64,000 bases of DNA, from positions 327,307,774-327,371,773 of the forward strand of contig OW240913.1 in NCBI GenBank assembly GCA_933207985.1, given 5' to 3'. Under the pieces are notes generated by a model. That model ran no database searches and was not told where the DNA came from. It worked only from the letters and a program-made list of their open reading frames with translations. This DNA is from Pelobates cultripes. Lineage: Eukaryota > Chordata > Amphibia > Anura > Pelobatidae. The translations under genes and the position numbers were made by a program. Every line of letters starts with the position of its first letter. Position 1 is the stretch's first letter. This document shows positions 22,729 to 34,500 of this stretch, in pieces.

Positions 22729-24455
22729 GTTGTACTTTAACTATAAACTATAGCACGCTTGTAATTGCTATATTGTAGCCTAAGAGTGAGGTTGTGCTCG
22801 CTGTGTTCCTGTGTCTCTCTGTGGGACGTCTATCGGTCTCGGTGAGGCAGATGGTCTATATGAGTCTTGGTGTCGACTGACCTTTAAAGAGCTGTTATGT
22901 GGCCAGCCTTGCTGTGTCGTGGGTCCCTGCAGTGTGGTGGGTCCCTCCCCTCCCCCCCTTCCCCTGTTCCCTGTATCGCTCACCCTACCCAGTCACTCCT
23001 CCTGTCTTAGGTAGGGGCCATGTGGCGAAAAGATTGGGTACGAGGAGTCTGAGTCTGTGGCTCCGAATGTACGATATCAAGTATGCGTCTCTGAGGGAAG
23101 AATTAAATTAAGAGAGAAAAACAAAAGGTGGAAAGCATTGAAAGCAACGAGTAATTAAAAGTTTGAAACTTGAGGGTCTATAATGGGCTTGGTTCTCCCA
23201 ATTGTCACCAGTACGTCCATCGGGTAAGCGTGTAATCGGCACTCCTGCGTTCAGACAGTCCTATGGGGGGTTCTGTGGACGCAGCCTTCTCAGCACCGCT
23301 GCCATCTCAGGGCTTCTCTCCTGTTCAATGTTGTCGCCGGTGACACTTGGGGCGTTGTTTCTCCCTTGTCCAGGGGGTATGGGTTGTTGGAGTCGGAGCT
23401 CCTGCAGAAAGTTCTCTGGGTCCTCCTCTGCCGATAGCGAGAGAACTCTGTCTCCGTGTGGGACTACTAGGGTGCCCGAGACACCCCATTGATATCTGAT
23501 GCCAAGATCTCTCAACTGCCGGGTGATTGGCAGAAATCTTCTTCTTTCAAGCAGGGTTGTAAATGGTAGGTCATCAAATACCTTGACCTGGATGTTATCC
23601 ACGGTGGTGGCAGGCTCTTTCGTTGAGTGGGCCATGATAGCCGCTTTAACTGAAATGTCCCGGGTTATGGCTATAATGTCCCTGGGTGCGTCAGCCGGAG
23701 CGGCTATGGCCTTCCGGATCCTGAATGCCGCTGTGATGGGCCATGTTTCGCCAATTTTCTCAGCACCCATAGCGATCGCCATTTTGTTGGTGAACTCCAG
23801 CAAGGCTTCTGGGCCTACAGTTTCTGGTGCTCCGCGGATGCGGACGTTTCTCTTACGGTGTCTAGCCTCCATCGCGGTCACAGTGCGGGTAAGTCGTAGG
23901 AGTTGTTGAGACAGGGAGGTCACCTGGGTTTGGGTCTCTACGAGTAGTGTGTCTCTATCCCCTTCCCGGTTCTCCGCCGTTCCAAGACGTGTTGCGATCC
24001 CGGATATTTCAGTTCGCACCTCTTCCAGGTCTGACTTCAACACCCTCCTTAAATCAAGCAGTAACTTTTTAATATCGCCTTTTGTGGAGGGCGAGTCGTC
24101 GGAGTCAGAATCTTCTGTCCGGTACACCATATTGGTGGTCGGAGGGGGGTCCTCTGCATTAGCTGATGCCTCCGATTCACTGGAGCTTCGATTCCTAGTC
24201 TGTGCCATCTTAGGCTGTGTCTGCTTTTGCGGCCTATCGAAGGACCGTCTGATATCAGGCAGGTAGGAGCCCTCCAGGCTGGATAGTTTTTTGTGTTTTC
24301 TCCCCATCTCAATGCCGGGGGTATCTGGGGCAATAGTAATCTGGGTTTCAGGTCTTTTTGCTGCAATTACGTGGCAATTTGATGTCTTAATAAGTGTGTT
24401 TCAGCCGGAGCTCCACACCAGCACGTCTTGTTAGCTGCTCAGCTAGCCGTGTTTT
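22729..24455 (-). mobile_element. L1/Tx1-like LINE, ORF1-bearing part, antisense
   Basis: The minus strand carries an L1-type ORF1 (23261-24307) with about 140 bp of 5' leader and about 530 bp of downstream non-coding sequence up to the assembly gap. ORF2 is not present before the gap. The 5' side meets a fragment of the large CCCCTTA repeat near 24456. Confidence 0.8.
23261..24307 (-). CDS. L1-type ORF1 protein (RNA-binding chaperone), open frame
   Basis: A 348-residue frame. The N-terminal about 95 residues are acidic and serine-rich and end in TEDSDSDDSP. A coiled-coil stretch of about 60 residues follows (KKLLLDLRRVLKSDLEEVR, then further heptads such as TQVTSLSQQLLRLTRTV). Next is the RRM-type start RHRKRNVRIRGAPE, then the C-terminal domain with VKVFDDLPFTTLLERRRFLP and an RYQWGVSGTL strand. 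This is the standard order for L1 ORF1p, which trimerises and coats LINE RNA. The first ATG (24307) was chosen; a second at about 24208 is possible. No internal stop, so this copy could be fairly young. Confidence 0.85.
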   Translation of the reverse strand: MGRKHKKLSSLEGSYLPDIRRSFDRPQKQTQPKMAQTRNRSSSESEASANAEDPPPTTNMVYRTEDSDSDDSPSTKGDIKKLLLDLRRVLKSDLEEVRTEISGIATRLGTAENREGDRDTLLVETQTQVTSLSQQLLRLTRTVTAMEARHRKRNVRIRGAPETVGPEALLEFTNKMAIAMGAEKIGETWPITAAFRIRKAIAAPADAPRDIIAITRDISVKAAIMAHSTKEPATTVDNIQVKVFDDLPFTTLLERRRFLPITRQLRDLGIRYQWGVSGTLVVPHGDRVLSLSAEEDPENFLQELRLQQPIPPGQGRNNAPSVTGDNIEQERSPEMAAVLRRLRPQNPP

Positions 24456-24635
24456 AGTTTTTTCATATGGAAATTCGACTTATTGGTTACGTTGCCTTTG
24501 AGACCGTATGGTAGCCCAGGAATGAGAATTACCCCCATGATGGCATACCATTTGCAATAGTTGACAAGCCAAGGTATTGCAAATGGGTTATGTCCAGTCT
24601 TTTTCAGTAGCCACTTAGTCACAAACACTTTATAT
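24456..24635. repeat. Fragment of the large CCCCTTA repeat family
   Basis: It contains GTTGCCTTTGAGACCGTATG, an ATGGCATACCATTTGCAA phrase and GTAGCCACTTAGTCACAAAC, matching internal units at 42760-42905 and 56230-56370. Confidence 0.9.
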
Positions 24636-25029
24636 CTTTATATATATCTGTATGTCTAGCGGATTATTCACTAAGCATTGCATAGGTAAAACTATTTATT
24701 CTCCATCAAATACCTATGCAACATTCAATCCAGAGGATACTCGTACATATATCACATATAGACAATGATATACAATACAATGTATGTTGGGAATTTGTAT
24801 TTATTAAGCTTACATAAGGTTATTAATACAAATATTTACAATAGTCACAAAGAGAAACATATAAAATAAATGGGGGGAGGGGGGGAGTGCCAAATATTTG
24901 TTTTCCTTCTTTCTCTGTGAGTGTGTGTCTATTAGTTCTCGTGTGTCCCTTAATGTGTATGTGTGCGTGAATCGTCTATCACTGTGTTTGCATCCCTGAA
25001 CTGGAAATGTATTTATGGATTTTTGTAAA
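24636..25029. other. Intergenic DNA upstream of FANCE
   Basis: A+T-rich with a G-run near 24870. No gene recognised. Confidence 0.45.
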
Positions 25030-25213
25030 TATTGGCAACTATAGGCCGCCTCTTGTACTACAGCCAATCACAGCGCGTCTCTCACCTAACTCGGAGCGGA
25101 GAAGGAAGAGAGGTGTAATGTTATTGGACAATACCGTGCCAGGCTTGCAAATGGCAGATCTCCTACAGCCTGGCGTCACGGACTCTTTTGTGAAAGTTTA
25201 TAGTGATTTCTAG
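25030..25213 (+). promoter_or_regulatory. Probable FANCE promoter and non-coding first exon
   Basis: A CCAAT box lies at 25064-25068 and an inverted one (ATTGG) at 25123-25127, in locally higher G+C with no TATA box, a housekeeping-type promoter. A strong splice donor, TAG|GTGAGTA, lies at 25213/25214. An acceptor TTTACAG ends at 25390, six bases before the FANCE start codon. The simplest reading is a non-coding first exon starting somewhere in 25080-25150 and ending at 25213. The transcription start cannot be fixed from sequence alone. Confidence 0.55.
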
Positions 25214-25396
25214 GTGAGTATAATAATGCGATAGGGATTGTATATCAGTTGGGTTACACAGTGAGGGAGGATGGAATGAGTAACTGGTTAAAAGATTTGC
25301 AAATATAAACTGTGGTTTATTAACATTTCCTCTGCCATACAGTGTTATAACATGTGCCCAGTGTCAATAATAAATGTCAAAACTTTACAGGTGAAG

Positions 25397-25596
25397 ATGG
25401 CGGAGTGCCCAGACATTGCAGGCTGTGAGGAGGGAGGTCTACGTCTCGTATTACAGGCCCTCAGCTCGGGGCCACAGGGTACCCTAGCTGCCCTCAGGGC
25501 CATGCAGAGAGTCCCTGGACCAATCCCATGGAAAAACATGACAGACAGGCTGTGTATGGAGGTGCCCATTCTTGGACCAAATGGGGATCTGATTAT
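25397..25596 (+). CDS. FANCE: FANCE coding exon 1
   Basis: 200 nt, starting MAECPDIAG and ending GPNGDLI plus two bases of the next codon. Acceptor CAG ends at 25390, donor GTAAGA at 25597. The codon split across the intron gives Met, followed by KPSLLLLP as expected. Confidence 0.93.
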
Positions 25597-28500
25597 GTAA
25601 GAATTTATTTGACAAACATGATTTATCTGTCCAAGTGGAAGTCACATATTAATTGCATTGGTCACTAATTACTGACAGGCTGGAAGCAAACCCAGTTGTG
25701 AGTGCATTAAATAGATAATGCATGAAAAAATATATTATTACAATTAAAAAAAAATATATATACATATTTTCCCCTTTAATTCTTAGAGCTGTTTCACTGG
25801 CACAGGCAAGTGCTCCGTCAGTCAGGAGCTTTTCCTTTTGGTCTTTACAATCTGAAACCAACACTTGTTATTCAGTTATTGCTGTCCAGTTTTGACACAC
25901 ATACACTTGATGATAATACAGAGGTTATTAAAGGGACACTAGTCACCCAGACCACTTCAACTCAATGAAGTGGTCTGGGTTTCAGGTCCCCCAGGTTTTA
26001 ACCCTTCAGATGTAAAAATAGCAGTTTCTGAGAAACTGCTATTTGCAGGGTTACTCCAGCCTCTAGTGGCTGTCTTCATGACAGCCGCTAGAGGCGCTTC
26101 TGCGACGCTGGAAATCGCATTCAGCGTGCAGAACGTCCATAGACAGTAAATATTGATACTGACAGCTCAAAGACTAGTATGCTCAGTATCAGACATTTAC
26201 CGTCATTTCCCAACATGGGAGTGACAACAAGATGGGAATTGTTAGCAGCACACATGGCATTAGAATCATTGTTTGTACTTTAAAGGGACTCTCCAGTGCC
26301 AGGAAAACAAACCGTTTTCTTGGCATTGCAGGTCCCCTCTCCCTCCCACCCCCCATCCCAAGTTGCTGAAGGGGGTTTAACCCCTTAAGGACACATGACA
26401 TGTGTGACATGTCATGATTCCCTTTTATTCCAGAAGTTTGGTCCTTAAGGGGTTAAACCCCTTCAGTGACTTACCTGTATCCAGCGCCGATGTACCTCGG
26501 CGCTGGGTCAGGGTCCGCCCACGCTCATCCTCCTCCACCAACGTCATCCGGCAGAAGTGGTCTGGGCGCCTGGAGTGTCCCTTTAAGTAAAATCTATACC
26601 TAGATAATAGAGGCTAGTAAACTGTCCTTCTCCCTTTATTGTCCTTACTGCCCACTAAAAAAAAATTATCTCACAGTGGCCAAAGCTTAATACGTTGTTT
26701 TGTGTGCTCCAATCTCCACTTGTACCCTGTCATTCATATCCAGATTTTCTCACTTTTTCCATGCTAAATTAGAAGTTACACATTTATGTAAGGTATAAAT
26801 GGAAAGCCCTAAGTGGTCTGTGACATAAATAAATAAGTTTATAATACGTGTTTGTGTAAAAGTAGCTCTTATCCTCAAGGTACAAAATAGCCCCCATTTG
26901 TACCTCAGTTGTTATTCTTAATATACATTTTTGATTGTTACTTTTTCTACTTAGGAAACCATCACTGCTTCTCCTTCCAAAACAGTCTCAAAGGAATCTC
27001 TTCAGCTTTTTGAATGTTGCAGCTCACCTGGTCCCATCCTCATGCCTTCGTTCTTTGGCTGAGGCCATTCTTTTAAACAAAAATTCTTCAGATGAATGGC
27101 TACAATATCTCAGCGGATGCCTTCTTAGAGACAAAGAAATGCAGATTTCTACTTCTAGTCCACAGGTGGCAGAACAATTGCAGTTCCTTTGCAAAGGATT
27201 ATGTCAGAATAGAGATCAGTACTCAAAACTTGGATGGTTCAAACAAAACTTTACATCTAGTCGTCACAAGAGAAAAGTGCATTGTATCGAAGATTCATTC
27301 CTGGACGGAGATGACAGGCCCCATAACAAGAAGGTCTGCACAGAGGAGCTGTGTGTAACTTTGTCAAACCCCTACATTTCACAGGAAGAACAGAAAGTAG
27401 TCACGGAAGAACCTGAGATGGAAAGACAGGAGCTACCTGAATATGTGAAGGTAGTCTCTTTTATATTTTATATTCCTTATCGTTACTCTTTCCACTGTCA
27501 CCTTGTTGTCATGGCATTTCCTCCCAAGTGTTCCTATTTAGGAGGGACAATACCTCTTTTGGAACCCAAATCCTTCAATCCCTATTTTCTGTCCTAATGT
27601 CCCTCTTTTCTAGGAGCTTCACATTATTGTTGTGTCTGAGTTTATAACAGTTGTGTGTCTTTAAACTACACTACATGTGTTTTATAAATCAGTTTGTGTA
27701 AATAAGATGCGCTCCTGTTTTTTTTTATTCTTTATTTTTGGAGTGCAGCGGAAACAAACATTGTTTGACAATGACATATAGTTAAGTTGCATTATAAATG
27801 ATTACAGGCTTAAAGTATAAACATAGTATGTCAGGAGAAACTGCACACATTTTTTGGTTGAAAATGTAAAACAAGAGTGAATTGCTGCGCCAGCGTTTAC
27901 ATACATGCTTATTATAACTTGTTGAAATGGCCAAGCGTTGTACATCACATTGGTAAGATCTGAGACATAGCTTGCTAAGGACTTGCATTATTACAGGCTA
28001 TAATAATAGGCTAATGAAGATGTAGTTTAGTACAAGCTGTTATTACCACTGGGAGACCAGGCCCTGCTGCAGAAATGATTGGGGCACTTTCACTAAATAA
28101 TATAAGATAAAACACTGTAAAGTGGTGTGGCTGACTGAGGCTTAGCAGAGGCTCACTGGTTGAGCTGAGTTAAACTAAGGGCACAACATTTAGTAGGTGT
28201 CTAATTTTTAGCTGCATCATTTTATAATAATAGAGACATCAGGCCACAGTTCTATCCTGTCAGGTGGCTGGTAAGAGTAAAAGAGTTAAGGAGTTAAGGA
28301 CAGAACTGCAGCTTTACAGTGGGAGATAAAATGGTCACCTCGAGGGCCCTTGTGGCCGAGTTCTAGGTCGGTCGGTTGGTGAGGTAAGTTTATCATTGGT
28401 GCTGGATCTCGCCTGTGTAGTCCCCATATAGTGCAGGTTTAATTCAGCAGGGCACATAGGCAAAACGTCCAGGTGATTCTCTGCTCCGCCAGTGTCCTCT

Positions 28501-31500
28501 GTGTGCTTCTCAAGCTGCATGCCGGCTGTCAGGTGTGCTTGCTGCCCGTTCATGTCAGGTTGGGGAAGGTTGTCTGGCATTTCGGTAGGGGTGTGCGGCT
28601 CTTTACGTTGGAGACCAGTTCTCCGTCTCGGCTGGAAGGTAGGGTTTTGTCCGTGGAGTGTCTCTTGTCTTTTCCGCGGGGGATATGCTGGCTCGTTGTG
28701 CCCCCTTCGCTTCGCCGGCCTCTGGTCTGCTGAGGTGCTACAATGCGTGCAGGTGGCTGTTTGTTGTTGATTTCTGGCCAGTTGGTGCTTAAATCTGTGC
28801 TGTCAGGCTTGAGCGTGGGGGAAGAGTATTCCTTTCCTCTGCCGTTAGCGCACATGGCGTCCACCATTTTGGGCGAGGTGCCGAGGTCGCCGCTCTGGGT
28901 GGTCTCATTGCTGGGCCTTGATTGTGTTGCAGCGGTCGGTGTCCCAGGGCAAGGACCGGGATCACCCCCCCGGTCCAGAGGGGGGGGAGACAGGGCCAGT
29001 TCCACTCTGCTCTGGGCCTTCAGGTCAGGCATTGTTAAGCGGGATAGTGGGGCAGCGGCCGTCCGCCCCGCTCACCGCCGGAGTAGGCCCCATCTGGGAC
29101 TTCAAAGATTCCTCCTCCAAGGGACTGAAGCTCGAGGAGCCAGCCTCTCCCTGGATCCAGTGCCTCCCTTGGGCCGATGGTCTTTGCTGTTGGTCAGCTT
29201 TTAAGTTGAAATTTATAGTTTTAGAGGCTTAAAGTTTAGAAAATTGCAAGAGCTGTGCATTCTTGTGACCGTCCAGCTCGGCGGTCCGGCCCCGCCCCCC
29301 GATGCGCTCCTGTTTTAACTAACATTTTAACAAAAACAGAGAATGTGAGAACAAGCAAAAGCTTAGAGAGAGAGCTCAGGTCTCTAAATTATTTTTACTT
29401 ATTTGTGCCATTACAAAGAGAACCTATACCATTTGCATATCAGACTGATAAGGGCAGTCCAGAACCAAAATGCAGGCAGGAACTCTCTGCACAAGAGATA
29501 CAGTAACCCTGGACGATTGTTTCAACCTTCTTTGGGGTTGCTGTATCTCTTGTGCAGAGAGTCTGCCTGCATTTTGGATCGGGGGAGGGGGGGTGGTGGG
29601 ATGCTCACCCATAGTCTCTCTATCTGCGTGCCCCCCATGTGTGTGGTATGTGTGATGGCTTTGTTTAATGTTTTGTGCGTGGTATCTGTTGGCTTATTGT
29701 AATGTGTGGGGTGTGTGCTTGTAATGTGTGTGTTGGCTCTGTGTGCAGGCTGTGTATAATGTTGCAGTGTTCTAATCCTTGGTGAACTAGTGTGGGGTTA
29801 AATGTTGCTTGGTAGTCCAGTAGGGAGGAAGTTAAAATTTCTCTCAAATATTGTTCACAAATCAGTCTAAATCTGTGTTAGTGAGCACTTCTCCTTTGCC
29901 GAGATAATCCATCCACCTCACAGGTGTGGCATATCAAGATGCTGATTATATTGCACAGGTGTGCCTTAGGCTGGCCACAATAAAAGGCCACTCTAAAATG
30001 TGTAGTTTTACTGTATTGGGAGGGTCCGAAAACCAGTCAGGATCTGGTGTGACCACTATTTGCCTCACGCAACACAACTCCTTTGCATAGAGTTGATCAG
30101 GTTGTTGATTTTGGCCTGTGGAATGTTGGTCCACTCCTCTTCAATGGCTGTGCGAAGTTGCTGGATATTGGCAAGACCTGGGACACGTTGTTGTATACTT
30201 CGATCCAGAGCATCCCAAACATGCTCAATGGGTGACATGTCCTGTGAGTATGCTGGCCATGCAAGAACTGTGATTTTTTCTGTTTCCAGGAATTGTGTAC
30301 AGATCCTTGCAACATGGGGCCGTGCATTATCATGCTGCAACATGAGGTGATGGTCGTGGATGAATGGCACAACAATGGGCCTCAGGATCTCGTCACGTTA
30401 TCTCTGTGCATTCAAAATGCCATCGATAAAATGCACCTGTGTTCGTTGTCCATAACATACACCTGCCCATACCATAACCCCACCGCCAACATGGGCCACT
30501 CAATCCACAACATTGACATCAGCAAACCACTCACCTACACAACGCCATACACGCTGTCTACCATCTACAGTTAAACCTCTCCAAAGTGCCAGACGCCATC
30601 AAATGTGAGCATTTGCTAACTCAAGTCGGTCACGACGACGAACTACAGTCAAGGCGAGACCGCGATGAGGACGATGAGCACACAGGTGAGCTTCCCTGAG
30701 ACGGTTTCTGACAGTTTGTGCAGAAATTCTTTGGTTATGCAAACCGATTGTTGCAGCAGCTGTCCAGGTGGCTGGCCTCAGACGATCTTGGAGGTGAAGA
30801 TGCTGGATGTGGAGGTCCTGGGCTGGTGTGGCTACACGTGGTCTGCGGTTGTGAGGCTGGTTGGATGTACTGGCAAATTCTCTGAAACGCCCTTGGAGAC
30901 GACTTATGGTAAAGAAATTAACATTCAATTCACGGGCAACAGCTGTGGTGGACATTCCTGCAGTCAGCATGCCAATTGCACGCTCCCTCAAAACTTGTGA
31001 CATATGTGGCATTGTGCTGTGTCATAAAACTGCACATTTTGGTTTATAATTTTGTTCAGTGTAGTTTACCTTTATACAGGCAATATGCAGGCAGTAGTAT
31101 TTTAAACATGTACCTAGCTTGTCCTAGATTATTTTTAACAAATATTTGTAAAATGTTCGACATGCTATCAGTAGGGGTCAAGTCCTGGGGAATAAAGTGT
31201 GGGAACTCACCCAAGATTACCCCACCCTCACCCCCAAAAATAATATACACTCGTATGCATATATAAACGCGTGCACTCAGACACACACACACACAGTCAC
31301 ATACACTCACAGAAACACACAAATTATAATTTTTTTTAAATTAAAAAATGTCCTCCCTACCTGGAGAGCTGGGGTCCAGTGGGGCTTCAGTGCGGCAGGC
31401 GCCTCTCTCCCTGTCAGAGTTCTCTCTGCTCCCTCTCACCGCGCGGGCTGCCTGCTGATGCTGAGAGCCGGAATATGACATCATATTCTGGCTCCCGGCA

Positions 31501-34500
31501 TCAGCAAACGGCGCGTAATCAGGCCACCTCTTGGGCCCCCCCATGACAGTGGAAACACAGGGGGCAATTGGGGGTGGCATTTTTTGCCGCCCCTTGAGTG
31601 CCTGCAGGAGCAACGGGAACGGCATTCCTGCTGTGAAAAAGTGCAGGAACGCCGTTCCCACGCGTTCCTGCAGGACTCGAGCCCTGGCTATCAGATTTGA
31701 AGAATTTTTCAAACTGAGCTTTTCCTGCCTCAGTTTAACAACCTTGCTGTTAATTCACAGTTTAAATGTTTTGTACTTCTTAAAATGTTAAGCTGCATTT
31801 TTTTAACTTTACACTCCTTGTTTACATATTTTCAGTGTATTATATCCAACTCTAAAAAGACCAATCCACTAACACATGTTACCTTATTCTTTAAGGCTCA
31901 AATACCAAAACTGAAGGAAATTCTACATGGAGATTTGGACACTGAGGTAAAAGTGTAGAGCATAAAAATACAGTTGCATTTTCAGTTGAATTTGGGGAAA
32001 TCACTTAAAACATTTGTTGTGTTGAACTATTTCCATTTCTTTTATTTTATTTGTTCATTGCAAAAAGCTGAAAATTTGTACATTTTTACAATAAACCTGA
32101 TTTTCAATGGTGGTTGAATCATTTTGATTACAACAGTACATTGGAAATGGATCAACCATTTGACTTTGATTTATTTTTCTTTTTTTCTTCTTTTCTTTTA
32201 ATTACAGTCATCGAATGATTCATTCCAAGCAGATCTGAAGGACCTTTGTGAGTCATGCAGTCCAGAACAGGTGTAAATACTTGCTGTTGTAAATCTTTTT
32301 CTTTTTATCTCCATTTTTTTTACATGTTTTATTTCTCATTAAGTTTAAATAGTTTTTAATTTCCCGTTCTAATTTTTATTTTGGCAGCTGCAAAGCATCT
32401 TCTCCCAGTTGAGCATCTCACAGATCTCTCCACAATCTCTCCTCAAGCTCTGTTGCATTCTGCATTCTATCACTCCAGACCTCAGTTATGCACACTCATC
32501 TGCATTGGCCAGAAGTCTTTTCCTGGAACAGGTAAATTACTCAAACACAGATTTAATTGGCCTTGATAGTCTGCTGATTCCCATATCTATTTAGCCATAT
32601 TTTGGGTCATTTTAGAGCTATAATTTTTATATTAGACAATGGGTGTGGTTTATGTTTAATTTTTCAGCTGAATTGAGAACATCCTTGCTCTTATATCATG
32701 TGGATTAAAGGGGCACTCCTCCTTAATGTCCCTAATGCCTGAAATACTTCCTTGTCAAATGTATGCACACAATCTCAGTCCCAAGAGCACTGAGTGAGCT
32801 GCTTTTAATTCACAACCTGGCTGCAGGCAGTCAGGGAAACTATAAACAGTTAGTGGTGTCCTTAGTATATGTCTCTCTGTGTTCTTTCTTTCTAACACAG
32901 CTTGCTTTGTTGTTCTGATTATTTAGTACTGTCAGAGTTGTGTGCATACATTTGATAATTAAGTCTTTTTCTGCAGGGAGGTGCGGCTGAAAAGGCTAAA
33001 TGGTGCAGCATTCTGCCAAACTCATTTTTTTTATGCAAAAACTAGAAGGATTTATGTGCATATAAACAATACAGCCAAAACCTATCAAATCTATTAAAGT
33101 TGTATTGGTACCAAGAGTGTTCCTTTTTAATGTTTCAATACAACAGTTTTCTTCTGGTGACAGTGTATAAGGTGGAATCACATTTTTAAATATTTGCTGC
33201 ACAATTTAACTACATAAACCTTGTATCCTACATTTTTGTACTCTAATTTTGTCTTTTTATTTTTATACTCTTAGGCTCTCTCTCTTACTGCTCCTGCTCC
33301 TAGACCCATCCTTGCTGCACTCTCAATGTTCTGTATGAAGTATGCTCAAGCAGCATGCTGCATACTTATTGGCCCACTAGTCTTACAGGCTGACACAGGT
33401 ACTAAGCATTCCAATTATACTTGCTTGCTACAGTAATTTTTCTTGTTTTTAATAACTCTTTGATTCTTTTTTTAAAATCTGATTCATCCATTTCTTAAAC
33501 TTCCTTTTAGCTCTTAACAATAATCTTTGGCAAAGAAAAGGTGAAAATGAGTAAGACAAGCAAAAGAATAAATGTTAATACTGTTCATAAAGCAAATTAT
33601 TTCATTTTCATCTGAAAGAGGGTGATTTTATTTTTGTTCTGTTTAAAGAAGACTCAGAAAGAGCTGTGCACCTAACACAGAATATTAAAGGCCTTTCCAT
33701 GGCCTTTCATTATAATTTGCTCTTTGCAGAATGAGTGAATCACAGTGGGCAGGGTAAAGGGCATTGATTTCTCAAGGAGCTTAAAAGTGGCATTGCGTCT
33801 CATAATTTAGAGGACTTATGATAAGATATTTACCGGTACATTTCAGAAAGTCAGGTTTGATCACTGCTTTGGGGCTGCTTTTCACAGATTGTGAGACTTA
33901 CAGGGTTATTTGCCATAGTTAGAATTCTCAGTGAATTTCAAAATGAAAGTGAAAATAGGTAAACTGCAAAAATTCTTCAAGATAACTATACATTGAGTTA
34001 GGCTACTCCAGCCCCAAATTTGCTATTTTCTTTGAATTCAAACTGTTAGTCTATGGTAAATGACCTTACAAGGGAGCCTCCAAAGTAATCATTTAAAGTG
34101 GAGTGTTCCTTTAATATGTGTAAAATGTTTTATAGCCTTAAACTAATGAACAATTATTGAAATATCTTCCCCATTGTTTCTGCGACTACTGTAGGCTCGG
34201 TGCATACGGATTTTCTGGGTAGAATGGTTTCTGAGTGCCTTCCGGTAGAACACTTGCCTCAATGTTTTGGGTAAGTGAGTGATAGTATTTATTTATTTTT
34301 TCAACAGTTACAGGTTTACTCACTAAAGTGAGATTGCTGGAAATTTTTTTTTTTTTTTTGACATTCTTTATTTAAGTTTTTCAATATTCAATCACAGCAT
34401 GTATATCCAATATAAATTAACATGTGGTAACAGATAAACGGGTCAGTTATGTGTATTACAGCATCAAGATGGTTTCAACTACTGGATAATAAATTGTGTT

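Noticed and set aside
28330..29232. Plus-strand frames in intron 2 as additional FANCE exons
   Set aside because: The whole interval is an inserted element bounded by a 16-bp target-site duplication.
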